A stretch of 64,000 nucleotides of DNA. Origin: Oceanospirillales bacterium. GTDB taxonomy: Bacteria; Pseudomonadota; Gammaproteobacteria; Pseudomonadales; Endozoicomonadaceae. The position numbers were made by a program, and so were the translations under genes. Positions 44,892-54,338 of this stretch are shown one piece after another (position 1 is the stretch's first letter; each line of letters starts with the position of its first letter). The stretch is taken from the NCBI GenBank assembly GCA_004762125.1, contig SIHQ01000009.1, forward strand, positions 99,242-163,241, given 5' to 3'. Below the pieces are notes generated by a model. The model was not told where the DNA came from. It did not search any database and saw only the letters and a program-made list of their open reading frames with translations.

Positions 44892-45768
44892 TCAGGTTAC
44901 TTCTAGCCTGACCTGAAACTCATTTTTTCTGTATTCTTCACCACCAAGTACTTCATTGAAGGCACAAGCGGTATTCCACACATCTACATAACTCAGATAT
45001 AAAGGCGCAAAACCAAAGCCCATTAGCCCCGGTTCACGGTAATCGCCAATAACCCCTCTGGCATTTAAAGCCTCAATGATCCCGTGACCATGATCCCTAT
45101 GCATCAAGCTAACATGACTGCCTCTTTGTTCGAGTACTGGAGTGACATCAATAATATTATTTATTTGACAGCTGCTGGCTATACAGCTCTGAAAAAGGCT
45201 GCTGAGTTTAAGACTTTTCTCTCTGACCTCGATCAGGTCAACCTGTTGCCATAGCTCAATAGAAGCCTCTAAAGTGCTGTAAGCCAAAGGTGAGTGAATG
45301 CCGGTACGAAAAGCAAAGATGTCGTCAGCTGGGTCGTATTGCGACTCAAAAGCGAAAGGATGTTTGTGCCCCAGCCATCCTGTCAAAGGTTGCGAGCCTT
45401 TTCCCTGTGAATCTTTGGCTACATAAACAAAACCGGGTGCTCCAGGGCCACCATTAAGATATTTGTAGGTACAGCCTACTGCAAAGCGAACGCCTTGCTT
45501 ATTCAACTCTACAGGTAGGGCACCGGCAGAATGAGCGAGATCCCAGATTAGCTCGCAACCGGCGCTTTCAACCAAATTAGTGATGGTTTTCATATCTCTG
45601 AGTTGGCTGCTGCGTCTTAAGAAGCTGCTGCTGTGCTGTAACGGGAGCCAGGCCAAGGGAGTTACCACAGAGGTAAATATAATTCAGAGGAAGGGAGAAC
45701 AGTGCGCGGGTATAAGCCAGTGGATCTCTTTTATCCATCGCTCGAGCATTTTCAAGTGAAACAGTCAT
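44892..45768 (-). pseudogene. kynU: Kynureninase gene broken by an internal deletion
   Basis: The first ~48 codons from 45768 give the kynureninase N-terminus (DPLAYTRALFSLPLNYIYLCGNSLGLAPV). In another frame the sequence continues with the C-terminal two thirds (DMKTITNLVESAG, IWDLAHSAGALPV, the PLP lysine in GCTYKYLNGGPGAPGF, GWLGHKHPFAFES, RGSHVSLMH, GVIGDYREPGLMGFGFAPLYLS). About 125 residues in between are missing and the frames do not join. Only ~290 of an expected ~416 codons remain, so the gene is a recent pseudogene: the remaining parts are well preserved. Kynurenine-to-anthranilate conversion is presumably lost unless another copy exists. Confidence 0.88.
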
Positions 45769-45809
45769 GGTTTATCTTTAAATGTGTAAACACACTTAAA
45801 GATAAACCA
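45768..45809. promoter_or_regulatory. 20-bp hairpin covering the kynU start region
   Basis: Arms 45768-45787 and 45790-45809 are complementary with one mismatch and a 2-base loop; the centre reads TGTGTAAACACAC. On the minus strand it lies after the cytochrome gene and ends exactly at the kynU ATG, so it either terminates that transcript or hides the kynU ribosome site; as DNA it could be an operator. Confidence 0.6.
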
Positions 45810-45842
45810 GAGAACCTATTTGTGACGATCAACCGATAAACG

Positions 45843-48797
45843 TTACTTCTGGTACGATGTTATTATCTTTTTGATCTCCACAACCTCGGGTTCTGGAATC
45901 TCAATATCAGGCGTGTATTTCCTGACTTTTTCAGTCAGTGCCTTGGCAAACACCTGGTAGAGCACACGAGTATTGACAGTGATGGGGTATACCACGTTTT
46001 CAGGAAAATCAAACACTTCAGAGCGAGTCTCCCCAGCCTGAATCCGGGTATCCTTGCCGACCTTCTCATAGCGCCAGAAAAGCTGTCCAACAGGCTTTCC
46101 ATCCTTATCTACTTTTACTTGTATAAACTTCCGGGAATCTTTCGGAATGTAACCATCCTTCATTACACCGCTTTCAAATACCTTTTTACCATGGGCGTCG
46201 GTAGCAACAACTTCCAGCCAAACTTGACGACGTGCGCCTCCTGGCATGGCATGGCCTGCATTGGTGTTTGTGATCTTGGCAGTGAATTGGTTACCTGATT
46301 TCTCGACAGACAACGCCACTGAGTTTTTCAGCATATCCTTACTGAGTTTTGCGTGTTCAGGGTTACGTAAACCAGCAAAGTAATAGTTGCCGCCGGTAAA
46401 GTAGTGAACACGGACATCTTTGCTAACTGGACCGTCATTGGTGGACTGGCCGCCAACACGATTATCAAAATCGACAACGTCTGCGGTCATATGACAGTCA
46501 ATGCAGGTTTTGTTTTTGGTTGGATCTTTAGGATTGTTGAATTCGGATTTCTGCCACTCGCCATAGTTATCGTTCACGATGGCACCTGGTCCGGGAGTAA
46601 ACTCATTGTGGCAGGTAGCACAATACAGTGAGCTGTTATAGAGCTCTTTGTTGGAGTAGGACTCTTTATGGGTTTCCGGCAGAGCATTGATCTGCCGTTC
46701 CGCCAGCCACTGTCCAACGGCTTGAGTTGATTCCTCGAAGATGTAACCCTGTCGATCCTTCAAATTGACTGTCATGTCCGCATTTCCGCCGGCATTTTCC
46801 GCTTTGGTAACACGATGGCAGAAGAAGCAGCCTGTACCGGCTTCGTTAACTGTTTCGCCCTTATCAAAGGCATCAAGCAGCGACTGACCGCGTTTCTCAA
46901 ACATATCACCGTGATCTTTGAACGGCCCTTCGAAGCCATTTATAATCATTTGAGGTGTATGACAGCCACGACAGAAACCACGAAACTCTTCGCCCTCAAC
47001 CTTAGCAGCAAAATCTTCATGCTGGCGGTAGTAAGGATTATCCATATTCATACCGTGATTGGAGTCGGCCCACTGGTTATAAATGCTGGTGTGACAGGAT
47101 TCGCACGACGCTGAGTTCAGCCATTCTTCTTTATGAGTGAATTTCTTGTCATCATCAAGACGGAGCCAGTTGGATAGATAAGGCAGGTTTTCACGGGTTC
47201 TGACGTAGTCGTTCAGTGCAGACATTCTGCGTGTCACTTCAGTAGGTGGATTGTTGAAATCTACTTTCTGAACCTCAGGGAATGCAGGGTTAGCCCCCAT
47301 TCCGCCTTGAGTATTCTGAATCATCTTGATATAGGCACCCACCGGGTTACCGGCAATCATTTTGACCAGATCACGGTGCCCTGTCAGAGCATCGACTTTC
47401 TTATCTTTTCTGCCATCAGCCATTAACTGTTTATTGGTGAAATTAAACCCGTCAAAGTGACAGGAGTTACAGCTCATCCAAAAATCACCGGCCATAGGGA
47501 ATTCAGGACTATCGAGGCTGTTGCCACTGTTAAACAAGGTTTTACCCAGCCGAACTTCCGGAGTAAGTGGGTCTTTATTGACCAGTTTGGCGAAGTCTTT
47601 ATCTAATACTTTGGCTTTGCCAAAAGGCCCGGGACCACCGGTATTGAACTTGACCAGGTTAAGACTCATGGCATTTTGCACAAACAGATCGTCATTATTG
47701 ATCAGCAGGCCACGAGGATTGTTACCAGGAACGTTACGATAGATCTGTGTGGCTTTCACGCCACCTTGAAACTTCTTACGACGGTGGCGTTTTTTATTCA
47801 GTGACCCTTGTCGAGACAGATCAAACACCATCAGATCTTCAGAGCCAGCCAGTGAGACAAACAGCTTCTTGCCGTCATCGGAGTAAACTACGTCGTGGGG
47901 ATTGGAAACAATACGAGTGCGGTTGCCACTCTCAACAATACTGATTTGCTTAAAGAGCTGTTTACGCTCCTGAACGATTTCATGTTCCTTTCCGGGTGTT
48001 AGATCAAGAATAGAAACCGTCGGAAATACTGTAGACTGGAACTGGAAAGGACGACTGAATGACCAGAGCACGTGGGGCAACCAAGCGCGGGTACCATCGG
48101 GTGAAATAGCAATATTATCCAGCAGACGGGGCTTGCCCTGCGGAGTGGTGGCTTTATCAGCAACCCCTCTCTTAGCAACGAGAGTATCGACCAGTTTGAT
48201 AATGTTATGCAGTTTCGGTGATGACGTACTGACATCAAAAATAGAGATTTGCCCATTCATGGAATGAGTAATCAATAGTCGGTGGTCATCGGTTAGAGCC
48301 AAACCTCGAGGTGTTTTTTCAACGTCTATGGTTCGAAGAATGTCACCCTCAGGGCTGATGACCAGCAGCTTATTACCTTCAAATAAAGTGACGTAGTACT
48401 GATCATTGCTGTCATCAAAGATCACGCCAAATGGGCGAGCAGGTGTCTTAACTCGCTTAATCTCTTTGAGACTCTGGCCATCCAGAAGTATGACTTCATC
48501 AGATAGATAATCTGATACAAGCAGACGACTGTAATCACGATTGAAGGCCAGTCGGCGAATATCCCTGCCGATTGATGCTTCGTTCAGTAGCTTTCCGCTC
48601 TGGCGGTCAATAATGCTGACGCTACCGCCATCGAAATTACTGCTGTAGATTTTCGTTTTGTCTTCAGACCAGCGAATTGAGCTGCTTTTATCGACGGCTT
48701 TAGCTGACGAAAAAACAGTGAGAAGGCACAGAAATAATGGGGCAAGACAGTGTTTCAAACCATAAATACGGTTTCTGTCTGATAATAGGCTGCTCAT
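45843..48797 (-). CDS. Six-heme cytochrome c fused to a beta-propeller
   Basis: 984 residues with a signal peptide (CLAPLFLCLLTVFSSAKA). Residues about 35-400 form a YVTN/NHL-like beta-propeller (repeats such as GGSVSIIDRQSGK, VILLDGQSLK, ISIFDVSTSS). A linking segment PLTPEVRLGKTLF...CNSCH (about 437) resembles di-heme peroxidase/MauG modules, and the rest is a cytochrome c554-like multiheme part with CESCHTSIYNQWADSNH (about 562), CRGCH, CFFCH, CATCH and CIDCH. Six CxxCH motifs in all, with a beta-sandwich C-terminus. It should bind six c-type hemes in the periplasm or on the surface. It lies downstream of a b561-like membrane protein and a Fur-box-preceded gene; donor and acceptor are unknown. 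Confidence 0.85.
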   Translation of the reverse strand: MSSLLSDRNRIYGLKHCLAPLFLCLLTVFSSAKAVDKSSSIRWSEDKTKIYSSNFDGGSVSIIDRQSGKLLNEASIGRDIRRLAFNRDYSRLLVSDYLSDEVILLDGQSLKEIKRVKTPARPFGVIFDDSNDQYYVTLFEGNKLLVISPEGDILRTIDVEKTPRGLALTDDHRLLITHSMNGQISIFDVSTSSPKLHNIIKLVDTLVAKRGVADKATTPQGKPRLLDNIAISPDGTRAWLPHVLWSFSRPFQFQSTVFPTVSILDLTPGKEHEIVQERKQLFKQISIVESGNRTRIVSNPHDVVYSDDGKKLFVSLAGSEDLMVFDLSRQGSLNKKRHRRKKFQGGVKATQIYRNVPGNNPRGLLINNDDLFVQNAMSLNLVKFNTGGPGPFGKAKVLDKDFAKLVNKDPLTPEVRLGKTLFNSGNSLDSPEFPMAGDFWMSCNSCHFDGFNFTNKQLMADGRKDKKVDALTGHRDLVKMIAGNPVGAYIKMIQNTQGGMGANPAFPEVQKVDFNNPPTEVTRRMSALNDYVRTRENLPYLSNWLRLDDDKKFTHKEEWLNSASCESCHTSIYNQWADSNHGMNMDNPYYRQHEDFAAKVEGEEFRGFCRGCHTPQMIINGFEGPFKDHGDMFEKRGQSLLDAFDKGETVNEAGTGCFFCHRVTKAENAGGNADMTVNLKDRQGYIFEESTQAVGQWLAERQINALPETHKESYSNKELYNSSLYCATCHNEFTPGPGAIVNDNYGEWQKSEFNNPKDPTKNKTCIDCHMTADVVDFDNRVGGQSTNDGPVSKDVRVHYFTGGNYYFAGLRNPEHAKLSKDMLKNSVALSVEKSGNQFTAKITNTNAGHAMPGGARRQVWLEVVATDAHGKKVFESGVMKDGYIPKDSRKFIQVKVDKDGKPVGQLFWRYEKVGKDTRIQAGETRSEVFDFPENVVYPITVNTRVLYQVFAKALTEKVRKYTPDIEIPEPEVVEIKKIITSYQK

Positions 48798-48812
48798 AGT
48801 CGACCTTAAGGT

Positions 48813-49037
48813 TTATCGATGCTGTTGCCGGTCAATCTTCAAACCGGTGCGGGCATACTGGTAAAGATAAAGCTTTTTCTCGCCGGTGAACCGGCCCGGG
48901 AGTTCAGTAATCAGCTGTAAATCTGTCTGTAGAGTGCCACTCAGTCGAAAGCCCTGCTTGCACCCAACGTTGTTACCAAAGAGATATTTATCGCTTGAAT
49001 ACCTTGAGTACTGTCCAGCGCATGGCGTGGCGAAATA
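48813..49037 (-). other. Open frame without start codon, possible frameshifted tail of the b561-like gene
   Basis: A 74-codon frame ends in TAA 15 bp before the cytochrome gene and reads, in its last part, RLSGTLQTDLQLITELPGRF and KKLYLYQYARTGLKIDRQQ, with codon use like real genes. It contains no ATG, GTG or TTG and begins inside the end of the b561-like gene in another frame. Either that gene is longer and has suffered a frameshift near its stop at 48988, or this is the remnant of a separate small gene. Confidence 0.4.
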
Positions 49038-49467
49038 CTATAGGAGTCAGCAGGATGGAGCTGTAAAAATGGACATCCTGATTTATCTGGCCGATGAGGT
49101 TGCCAGGATTGCCGTAGAACATCAGGTAAACACCCGTCAACGTACACACAATCAATAGCCATTCGGTCATCTGACCAGTGATGCGTAGAAAAGGTTTTTT
49201 AGAGCGGTTGAGCAGGTTTCTGTGTGAGGTCCAAAAAGGCCCAACAATCAGAGGGAAAACAGTGAGCCCGGCTAAAAGGTGTGCGATTAGCATGACTCTT
49301 TCAACTTGCCAACTGGCTTCGATAAAGTCCCAGAGCAGGAAGCCACTTAGAAACATCAGGTACAGTGTTGTTTCTGCCGCTTTATGTTTGTAAGCCAATC
49401 GGTGCCAGAAAACACTGATATTGTTTTGAAGACTGGTTGCCGGTATGTGATCGTTCGTAGTGACCAT
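48988..49467 (-). CDS. Four-helix membrane protein, cytochrome b561-like
   Basis: 159 residues with four predicted membrane helices (TLYLMFLSGFLLWDFI, VMLIAHLLAGLTVFPLIVGPFW, WLLIVCTLTGVYLMFYG, YSSILLTPIVFRHAMRW) and histidines placed near helix ends (FWHRL, AHLLAG, TSHRNLL, DVHFYS, RHAMRW), the pattern of diheme b-type cytochromes that pass electrons between quinone and periplasmic carriers. It precedes the six-heme cytochrome gene, so it is the natural quinone link for it. Family assignment is by helix and histidine layout only. See the adjacent frame at 48813 for a possible frameshift. Confidence 0.65.
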   Translation of the reverse strand: MVTTNDHIPATSLQNNISVFWHRLAYKHKAAETTLYLMFLSGFLLWDFIEASWQVERVMLIAHLLAGLTVFPLIVGPFWTSHRNLLNRSKKPFLRITGQMTEWLLIVCTLTGVYLMFYGNPGNLIGQINQDVHFYSSILLTPIVFRHAMRWTVLKVFKR

Positions 49468-49517
49468 AGTCTGCTCTTGCTGTTTTCCTAGGCTCCTTCA
49501 AGCCGGGATTTAATGCT

Positions 49518-49555
49518 TATTGATATAAATTCTTTAATGAGAACCTATATCAATA
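49518..49555. promoter_or_regulatory. Inverted repeat before the b561-like gene
   Basis: TATTGATATA (49518-49527) and TATATCAATA (49546-49555) form a 10-bp perfect inverted repeat with an 18-bp spacer, 50-90 bp upstream of the start. The halves contain TTGAT/ATCAA like FNR sites but the spacing is wrong for a single FNR dimer. Confidence 0.4.
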
Positions 49556-49574
49556 AATACGGTGGTTAAACGAC

Positions 49575-49607
49575 AAAAAGTGTTGATGCAGAAATCAGCA
49601 TCAACAC
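49575..49607 (-). terminator. Intrinsic terminator after the Fur-linked secreted protein
   Basis: GTGTTGATGC and GCATCAACAC (49580-49589, 49598-49607) form a 10-bp perfect stem, followed on the minus strand by T5. It separates the 49634-51667 gene from the cytochrome genes. Confidence 0.85.
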
Positions 49608-49633
49608 CTTCAAAATCAACGTTCAGGAACGTA

Positions 49634-51667
49634 TTACTTCGCGCTGACTTTGGCTTTTCCTGCCATGACCATAGCGGTACCGAACTTACCACCGGAACCT
49701 ATGATCTGATGCACGCCATCCATGTCGGTATCTGTAGACTTATCGTCTTTCAGCTGGTTCTCACCACTGTCGCCCATCCACTCAGCCATCTGCATTCCAC
49801 CGTTGATTACGGTTTTGAACCAGCTTACGTAGCGGTTGGTCAGCGCCTGCAGTTCCAGTTCCGGCGCATTTTCGCCTTCCTTATTACTCAGTTGCTGAAT
49901 CGCTTCACGCAAACCACCGGAGATAGCGGCAGAAGTGAACGGTGTGTGAATAGTGGCTTTGCCAGGAACCGTTGCCCATGTGCCCAATTTCTTATCGAAC
50001 ATATTTTTTTCGATGGAAATGTACAGATTACGAGCTGCAGTGCGGTAGCCCTGCTCACCGGTTGTAAGGAAAGCGGAAGACAGGCCACGGAGAACCGCGA
50101 ACTGAGTTTCCAGAGATTGAGACTTGCTGACGTTGCCATTCTTGTTATCAGAAGATAGGTTGGCGCTGTCGTAAGCCAGACCGTTCTTGCCAATCAGTGA
50201 GCTTACAATGAAGTCAGCTTGTTGCTTAACCATCTTCAGAGCTTGTTCGCCCTGAGGGGTCTTCAAATTAACGTCGCCACCTTCAGCGGAAGCATAACCT
50301 ACTGGCAGAGCATCCTGAGAGCGCTGGAAAATATTCAGTGCTACCAGAGAGTAAGCTGCATCGAAGGTAGATACTTCAGAACCTTGCTTGCCTTTGCTGT
50401 AGTCAGTGACAAAAGTGCCGGCTTTACTGTTGAAGTGCAGGGTAGACAGGTTTTTGAACAGCAGGTTGGACAGGTTGCTGGTTACAGAGAACATGTCATT
50501 GCCTACGACATTGTTGCCAGCTTTGACATCAATGTTGGCAGCAGGTGCAGCGGCAAATGGTGCACCGTCAAACACTGCTTTGAATGCTGGGTTTTGGGCA
50601 GAGTTGGCCGTACGCTGGTCAGAGAAAGCGTAGAATTCAGATACAGGCCACAACAGCATCCAGGTGTCACGCAGCGTTGAACGACTGTCGGCAACGGTCA
50701 GTTGATCGATAGCGTTTACACCGTTAACCGTCGCTTCTTTAACGGTTGTCTTGTGAGCGAACCAGATGGGTGACTTGGACGGGTTGTAGTCAGGAGTGAT
50801 TTTGGCACCCAGCTTCTTACCGTCAAAACCCAGTTGATTCTGAAGCATTAGCATTTTGTCGAGAGAGATTTCAGCCAGCAGCATGCCATTGAAACCGTCA
50901 GCGGCAGAAACACCCAGACTGTGTACGCCGTCCTGATCCATCTTCATGGATTCAGCTTCGACCTCTTCGTCGGATTCAGTAACGTGCATACCGCCCAGGA
51001 AATCCTGTGCCCACATGACTTCCTTCAGCATGATGCCGCCGGTTGCAGCAGGGCTGAAAGATTTATCAAAGCTGGCGTCGTTCCAGGCCAGTGACTTGTA
51101 GTCACGGAAGTAGGCTGGAATAACAGACTGTACGGTTTTCTCTTCACCTGTCGCTGTTACGATTTCCATCTCTTCGCCATTCACGACAGAGGTGTCTACC
51201 TTCCCGGAAAATTCAGGTGTACCGGACATGTAAGGCATGGAAATCGGATACATATTCAGTGGTATTTCGTTCGCCGGAAAGCCAACAGCCTTTGCCATTT
51301 CAATAACGCGCTTACCCAGGTCAGACATCTGGCCACCACGGGCAGAGTTCATTGGGCCATTAACCAGATGCGGCCCCATTCGGGATTGGTAATTCAGCGC
51401 ATACATAGCTTCTTCAGAGTATTCGTAGCTTTCGATACCGGCTGCAAAATCAAAAGCGGTAGGTTGGTTAGCCAGGCCAGGATCGAGCGTGTCCAGATCC
51501 AGACCCAGACTTTCAGCCAGAGGTTCGCCGGAGAGTTCAAACTCGGTGTAAGCCAGAAATTGACCTGCAGGACTATGGGTTTTATCGAGAACTTCCACTT
51601 TGGCAGCGTTAGCAACCGAAGCAAAAACCGCAGCAGAAATGGCAGCACTGAGAGCCAACTTTTTCAA
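49634..51667 (-). CDS. Large exported protein of unknown function, iron-regulated
   Basis: 677 residues from TTG 51667: AGGAAG lies about 5 bp upstream and this start yields a classic signal peptide, MKKLALSAAISAAVFASVANA; the longer frame from 51685 would spoil it. I do not recognise the mature protein. The N-terminal part (to about 330) is acidic, with GPHLVNGPMNSARGGQMSD and many Met, Asp and Glu residues; the C-terminal half is helical with repeated aromatic-polar stretches (SLVALNIFQRSQ, FAVLRGLSSAF, RYVSWFKTVI), recalling alpha/alpha-toroid folds. Two Fur-box-like sites lie upstream, so it is probably made under iron limitation, next to a multiheme cytochrome cluster. Confidence 0.72.
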   Translation of the reverse strand: MKKLALSAAISAAVFASVANAAKVEVLDKTHSPAGQFLAYTEFELSGEPLAESLGLDLDTLDPGLANQPTAFDFAAGIESYEYSEEAMYALNYQSRMGPHLVNGPMNSARGGQMSDLGKRVIEMAKAVGFPANEIPLNMYPISMPYMSGTPEFSGKVDTSVVNGEEMEIVTATGEEKTVQSVIPAYFRDYKSLAWNDASFDKSFSPAATGGIMLKEVMWAQDFLGGMHVTESDEEVEAESMKMDQDGVHSLGVSAADGFNGMLLAEISLDKMLMLQNQLGFDGKKLGAKITPDYNPSKSPIWFAHKTTVKEATVNGVNAIDQLTVADSRSTLRDTWMLLWPVSEFYAFSDQRTANSAQNPAFKAVFDGAPFAAAPAANIDVKAGNNVVGNDMFSVTSNLSNLLFKNLSTLHFNSKAGTFVTDYSKGKQGSEVSTFDAAYSLVALNIFQRSQDALPVGYASAEGGDVNLKTPQGEQALKMVKQQADFIVSSLIGKNGLAYDSANLSSDNKNGNVSKSQSLETQFAVLRGLSSAFLTTGEQGYRTAARNLYISIEKNMFDKKLGTWATVPGKATIHTPFTSAAISGGLREAIQQLSNKEGENAPELELQALTNRYVSWFKTVINGGMQMAEWMGDSGENQLKDDKSTDTDMDGVHQIIGSGGKFGTAMVMAGKAKVSAK

Positions 51668-51747
51668 AAGAACTTCCTCTGGCAAGCTTTCAGGACGCTG
51701 TAATTCTTAATCGGTGCCCTGATGACTATTTTAATTATATCGAAATG

Positions 51748-51769
51748 AAATGAGAATAATTCGCATTAT
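51748..51769. promoter_or_regulatory. Fur box 1
   Basis: GAGAATAATTCGCATT, read on the minus strand AATGCGAATTATTCTCATTT, is a close match to gammaproteobacterial Fur boxes (AATGATAATTATTCTCATT type). It lies about 85 bp before the secreted-protein start. Confidence 0.75.
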
Positions 51770-51810
51770 GCCAGCGTATTGAACAGAAACATTTGACCTG
51801 AGTCAATGAT

Positions 51811-51832
51811 TTTGAAAATCATTCTCATTTGC
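51811..51832. promoter_or_regulatory. Fur box 2
   Basis: GAAAATCATTCTCATTTGC matches the core AATCATTCTCATT of Fur boxes. It lies about 150 bp before the secreted-protein start and 40 bp beyond box 1, a common paired arrangement. Confidence 0.75.
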
Positions 51833-52102
51833 ATGCGGGTCACAGTTTCATCGAAAAATACTGTTTTTAAAGAGTGAGAGCTAGAGGCTGAATCAATTGA
51901 CAGAGGTTTATAGTCAGTCGTTGCTTGTTTTTTCTTGATGCTTACAGCAAAGCTGACAGTGTTTTTTTGAATCAGAGGCGTTATAGCTTTTAGACGACTT
52001 TAGAGGTAGAGAGTGTTGGTCTTGGAGGTACATGAAATACGTAAAAGAGAAATTCTGAAGCAGTATCAGCGGATACCGCTTCAGAAGACAGAACAGTAAA
52101 CG
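51833..52102. other. Spacer between the Fur-box region and dxs end
   Basis: About 270 bp, AT-rich, with no supported gene. It follows the dxs stop on the minus strand and precedes the Fur boxes of the next gene; TGCTTGTTTTTTCTTGATGC near 51920 carries a T-run but no clear stem. Confidence 0.35.
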
Positions 52103-54046
52103 TCAGGAAGTAACAACTTTTCGATCAGTGACTTTGTGCTGGATAATCGTCTTGAGTTCAAACGACGTTTTCAGGTGAGCATCAATGGATTTTTGAATGC
52201 CTGCTGCATCTAACCCACATTGAGCCAACTGCTGACCGTGACTGGCACCCTCGATGTAATCATCAGGAATACCCAAGTTTACAATTGGCGTGTTGAGTCC
52301 CTGCTGATTAAGATACTCTGACACTGCTGAACCGGCTCCGCCGGCAATACAGCCTTCTTCAACGGTTATAAGTAATTCGTGAGTGCTGGCCAACTGCTTT
52401 ACCAAAGCGGTATCCAGTGGTTTCACAAATCGCATGTTGGCAACGGTTGCGTTCAGCGGTTCTGCTGCTTCCAGAGCACTCTGAAGAACAGTACCAAAGG
52501 ACAGAATAGCGACACGCTTGCCACTGCGACGAATCTCTCCTTTGCCAATTTCCATCGGTTCCAGCTCTTTGCTGATTTCAACGCCAGGACCTGTACCACG
52601 AGGGTAGCGAACCGAAGCTGGACCACTGAACTGGTATCCAGTCGTCAGCATACGACGGGTTTCATCTTCGTCGGCCGGTGCCATTACCAGCATTCCAGGA
52701 ATGCAGCGCAGGAAAGCGATGTCATAACACCCTCCATGAGTTGGGCCATCCTCGCCGACCATGCCAGCACGGTCTATGGCAAAGAGTACATCCAGATTCT
52801 GTACAGCAACGTCGTGTATCAGTTGGTCGTAAGCACGTTGCAGGAAAGTGGAGTAAATAGCCACCACAGGCTTGGCGCCTTCACAGGCCATACCAGCAGC
52901 CATTGTCACTGCATGTTGTTCTGCAATAGCCACATCGAAGTAACGATCCGGGAAATGTTCCGAGAAACGGATCATATCTGAACCTTCACGCATGGCTGGA
53001 GTGATGCCAACCAGGTTCTGATCTTTGGCGGCCATATCGTAAAGCCACTGACCAAAGATATTGCAGTACTTGGGTTTCTTGGGCAGTTTTGGCTTTTCTT
53101 CGCCTTCTTTTGGTTTAGGTTCCAGCTTGGTAATGGCGTGATAACCGATCGGATCCTGCTCTGCGGGAGCAAATCCTTTACCTTTTCGAGTCACAATGTG
53201 CAGGAACTGCGGACCTTCCAGATCTTTCAGGTTTTCGATGGTATGCAGCAACATAGGAAGGTCGTGACCATCAATAGGGCCAAAATAGTTAAAGCCCATC
53301 TCTTCGAAAAGAGTACCGGGAATGACCATTCCTTTCATATGTTCTTCTGTTCTTCGCGCCAGTTCCCAAGCATGGGGGATAACGTTCAGAACTTTTTTGC
53401 TGCCTTCACGAATATGGTGATAGGTTTTGCTGGATAGAACTTTGGTCAGGTAATTAGATAAGCCGCCAACACTGTTGGAGATTGACATATCATTGTCGTT
53501 TAGTATGACGAGCATATTGGCTTTCAGGTCGGCCGCGTGATTCATGGCTTCATAAGCCATTCCTGCGGTCAGTGAACCGTCACCAATGACAGCTACTGTA
53601 CGACGTTTTTCACCTTTCAGCTTGGCCGCAGCAGCCATACCCAATGCTGCGCTGATAGAAGTGCTGGAGTGCCCTACACCAAAGGTGTCGTATTCACTTT
53701 CAGCTCTTTTTGGAAATGCAGCCAGGCCATTTTTCTGACGCAAGGTATGCATTTGCTCCTTACGGCCAGTCAGTATTTTATGGGGGTATGCCTGGTGGCC
53801 AACGTCCCAGACAATTCTGTCTCCGGGCGTTTCAAACAGGTAGTGGAGGGCGATGGTCAGTTCGACCACGCCAAGTCCGGCACCAAAGTGGCCACCTACC
53901 TGACCTACAGAGTAAAGAAGATATTCTCTGAGTTCTTTCGCCAGCTCTGGCAGCTGACTAGCATCAAGCTGGCGCAGTTGTTCAGGAATATCGGCCCGGT
54001 CCAACAAGGGAGTGGCAGGGCAAGTTTTAGGTATTTCGTGAAACAT
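52103..54046 (-). CDS. dxs: 1-deoxy-D-xylulose-5-phosphate synthase
   Basis: Dxs condenses pyruvate and glyceraldehyde 3-phosphate with thiamine diphosphate, the first MEP-pathway step. The ~647-residue protein shows [30 protein letters not shown], the ThDP motif [15 protein letters not shown]...[24 protein letters not shown] and [15 protein letters not shown]. The ATG at 54046 (MFHEIP) agrees with relatives; a GTG at 54076 is also open. A Lys/Pro-rich stretch ([18 protein letters not shown], about 310) slightly lengthens the linker. Third gene of the xseB-ispA-dxs set, 290 bp behind ispA. Confidence 0.96.
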   Translation of the reverse strand: MFHEIPKTCPATPLLDRADIPEQLRQLDASQLPELAKELREYLLYSVGQVGGHFGAGLGVVELTIALHYLFETPGDRIVWDVGHQAYPHKILTGRKEQMHTLRQKNGLAAFPKRAESEYDTFGVGHSSTSISAALGMAAAAKLKGEKRRTVAVIGDGSLTAGMAYEAMNHAADLKANMLVILNDNDMSISNSVGGLSNYLTKVLSSKTYHHIREGSKKVLNVIPHAWELARRTEEHMKGMVIPGTLFEEMGFNYFGPIDGHDLPMLLHTIENLKDLEGPQFLHIVTRKGKGFAPAEQDPIGYHAITKLEPKPKEGEEKPKLPKKPKYCNIFGQWLYDMAAKDQNLVGITPAMREGSDMIRFSEHFPDRYFDVAIAEQHAVTMAAGMACEGAKPVVAIYSTFLQRAYDQLIHDVAVQNLDVLFAIDRAGMVGEDGPTHGGCYDIAFLRCIPGMLVMAPADEDETRRMLTTGYQFSGPASVRYPRGTGPGVEISKELEPMEIGKGEIRRSGKRVAILSFGTVLQSALEAAEPLNATVANMRFVKPLDTALVKQLASTHELLITVEEGCIAGGAGSAVSEYLNQQGLNTPIVNLGIPDDYIEGASHGQQLAQCGLDAAGIQKSIDAHLKTSFELKTIIQHKVTDRKVVTS

Positions 54047-54338
54047 GTCTGTTAGCGATCCAGGCCTATCAGCCACGAAAACCGGATCAGTCCGGTTTTC
54101 CTGTATTCAAGGTACTTCTTCAGCAAGTTACTCGCATTTACCCTGACTCGAATAATGATGCTGTTTGTAAAAACTGTTTGTTAAAACTGTTTATTAAAAA
54201 GAGTCAGGACAGAGGTATATAGCTCATCAGCAGCGATTGTACCTTAACGGGGAACAATTAACATTTCTGAAAAGAAATGGACATATATGGGAGGAGAGGA
54301 GGCGGTTGAGTCAGGCTATTGCATCGAGAATGCCGGCC

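Noticed and set aside
49518..49555. FNR/ANR site
   Set aside because: TTGAT and ATCAA halves are present but too far apart for one dimer; kept only as an unnamed inverted repeat.
49562..50158. Plus-strand frame of about 200 codons
   Set aside because: Antisense to the large exported protein and crosses its terminator; composition is that of a shadow frame.
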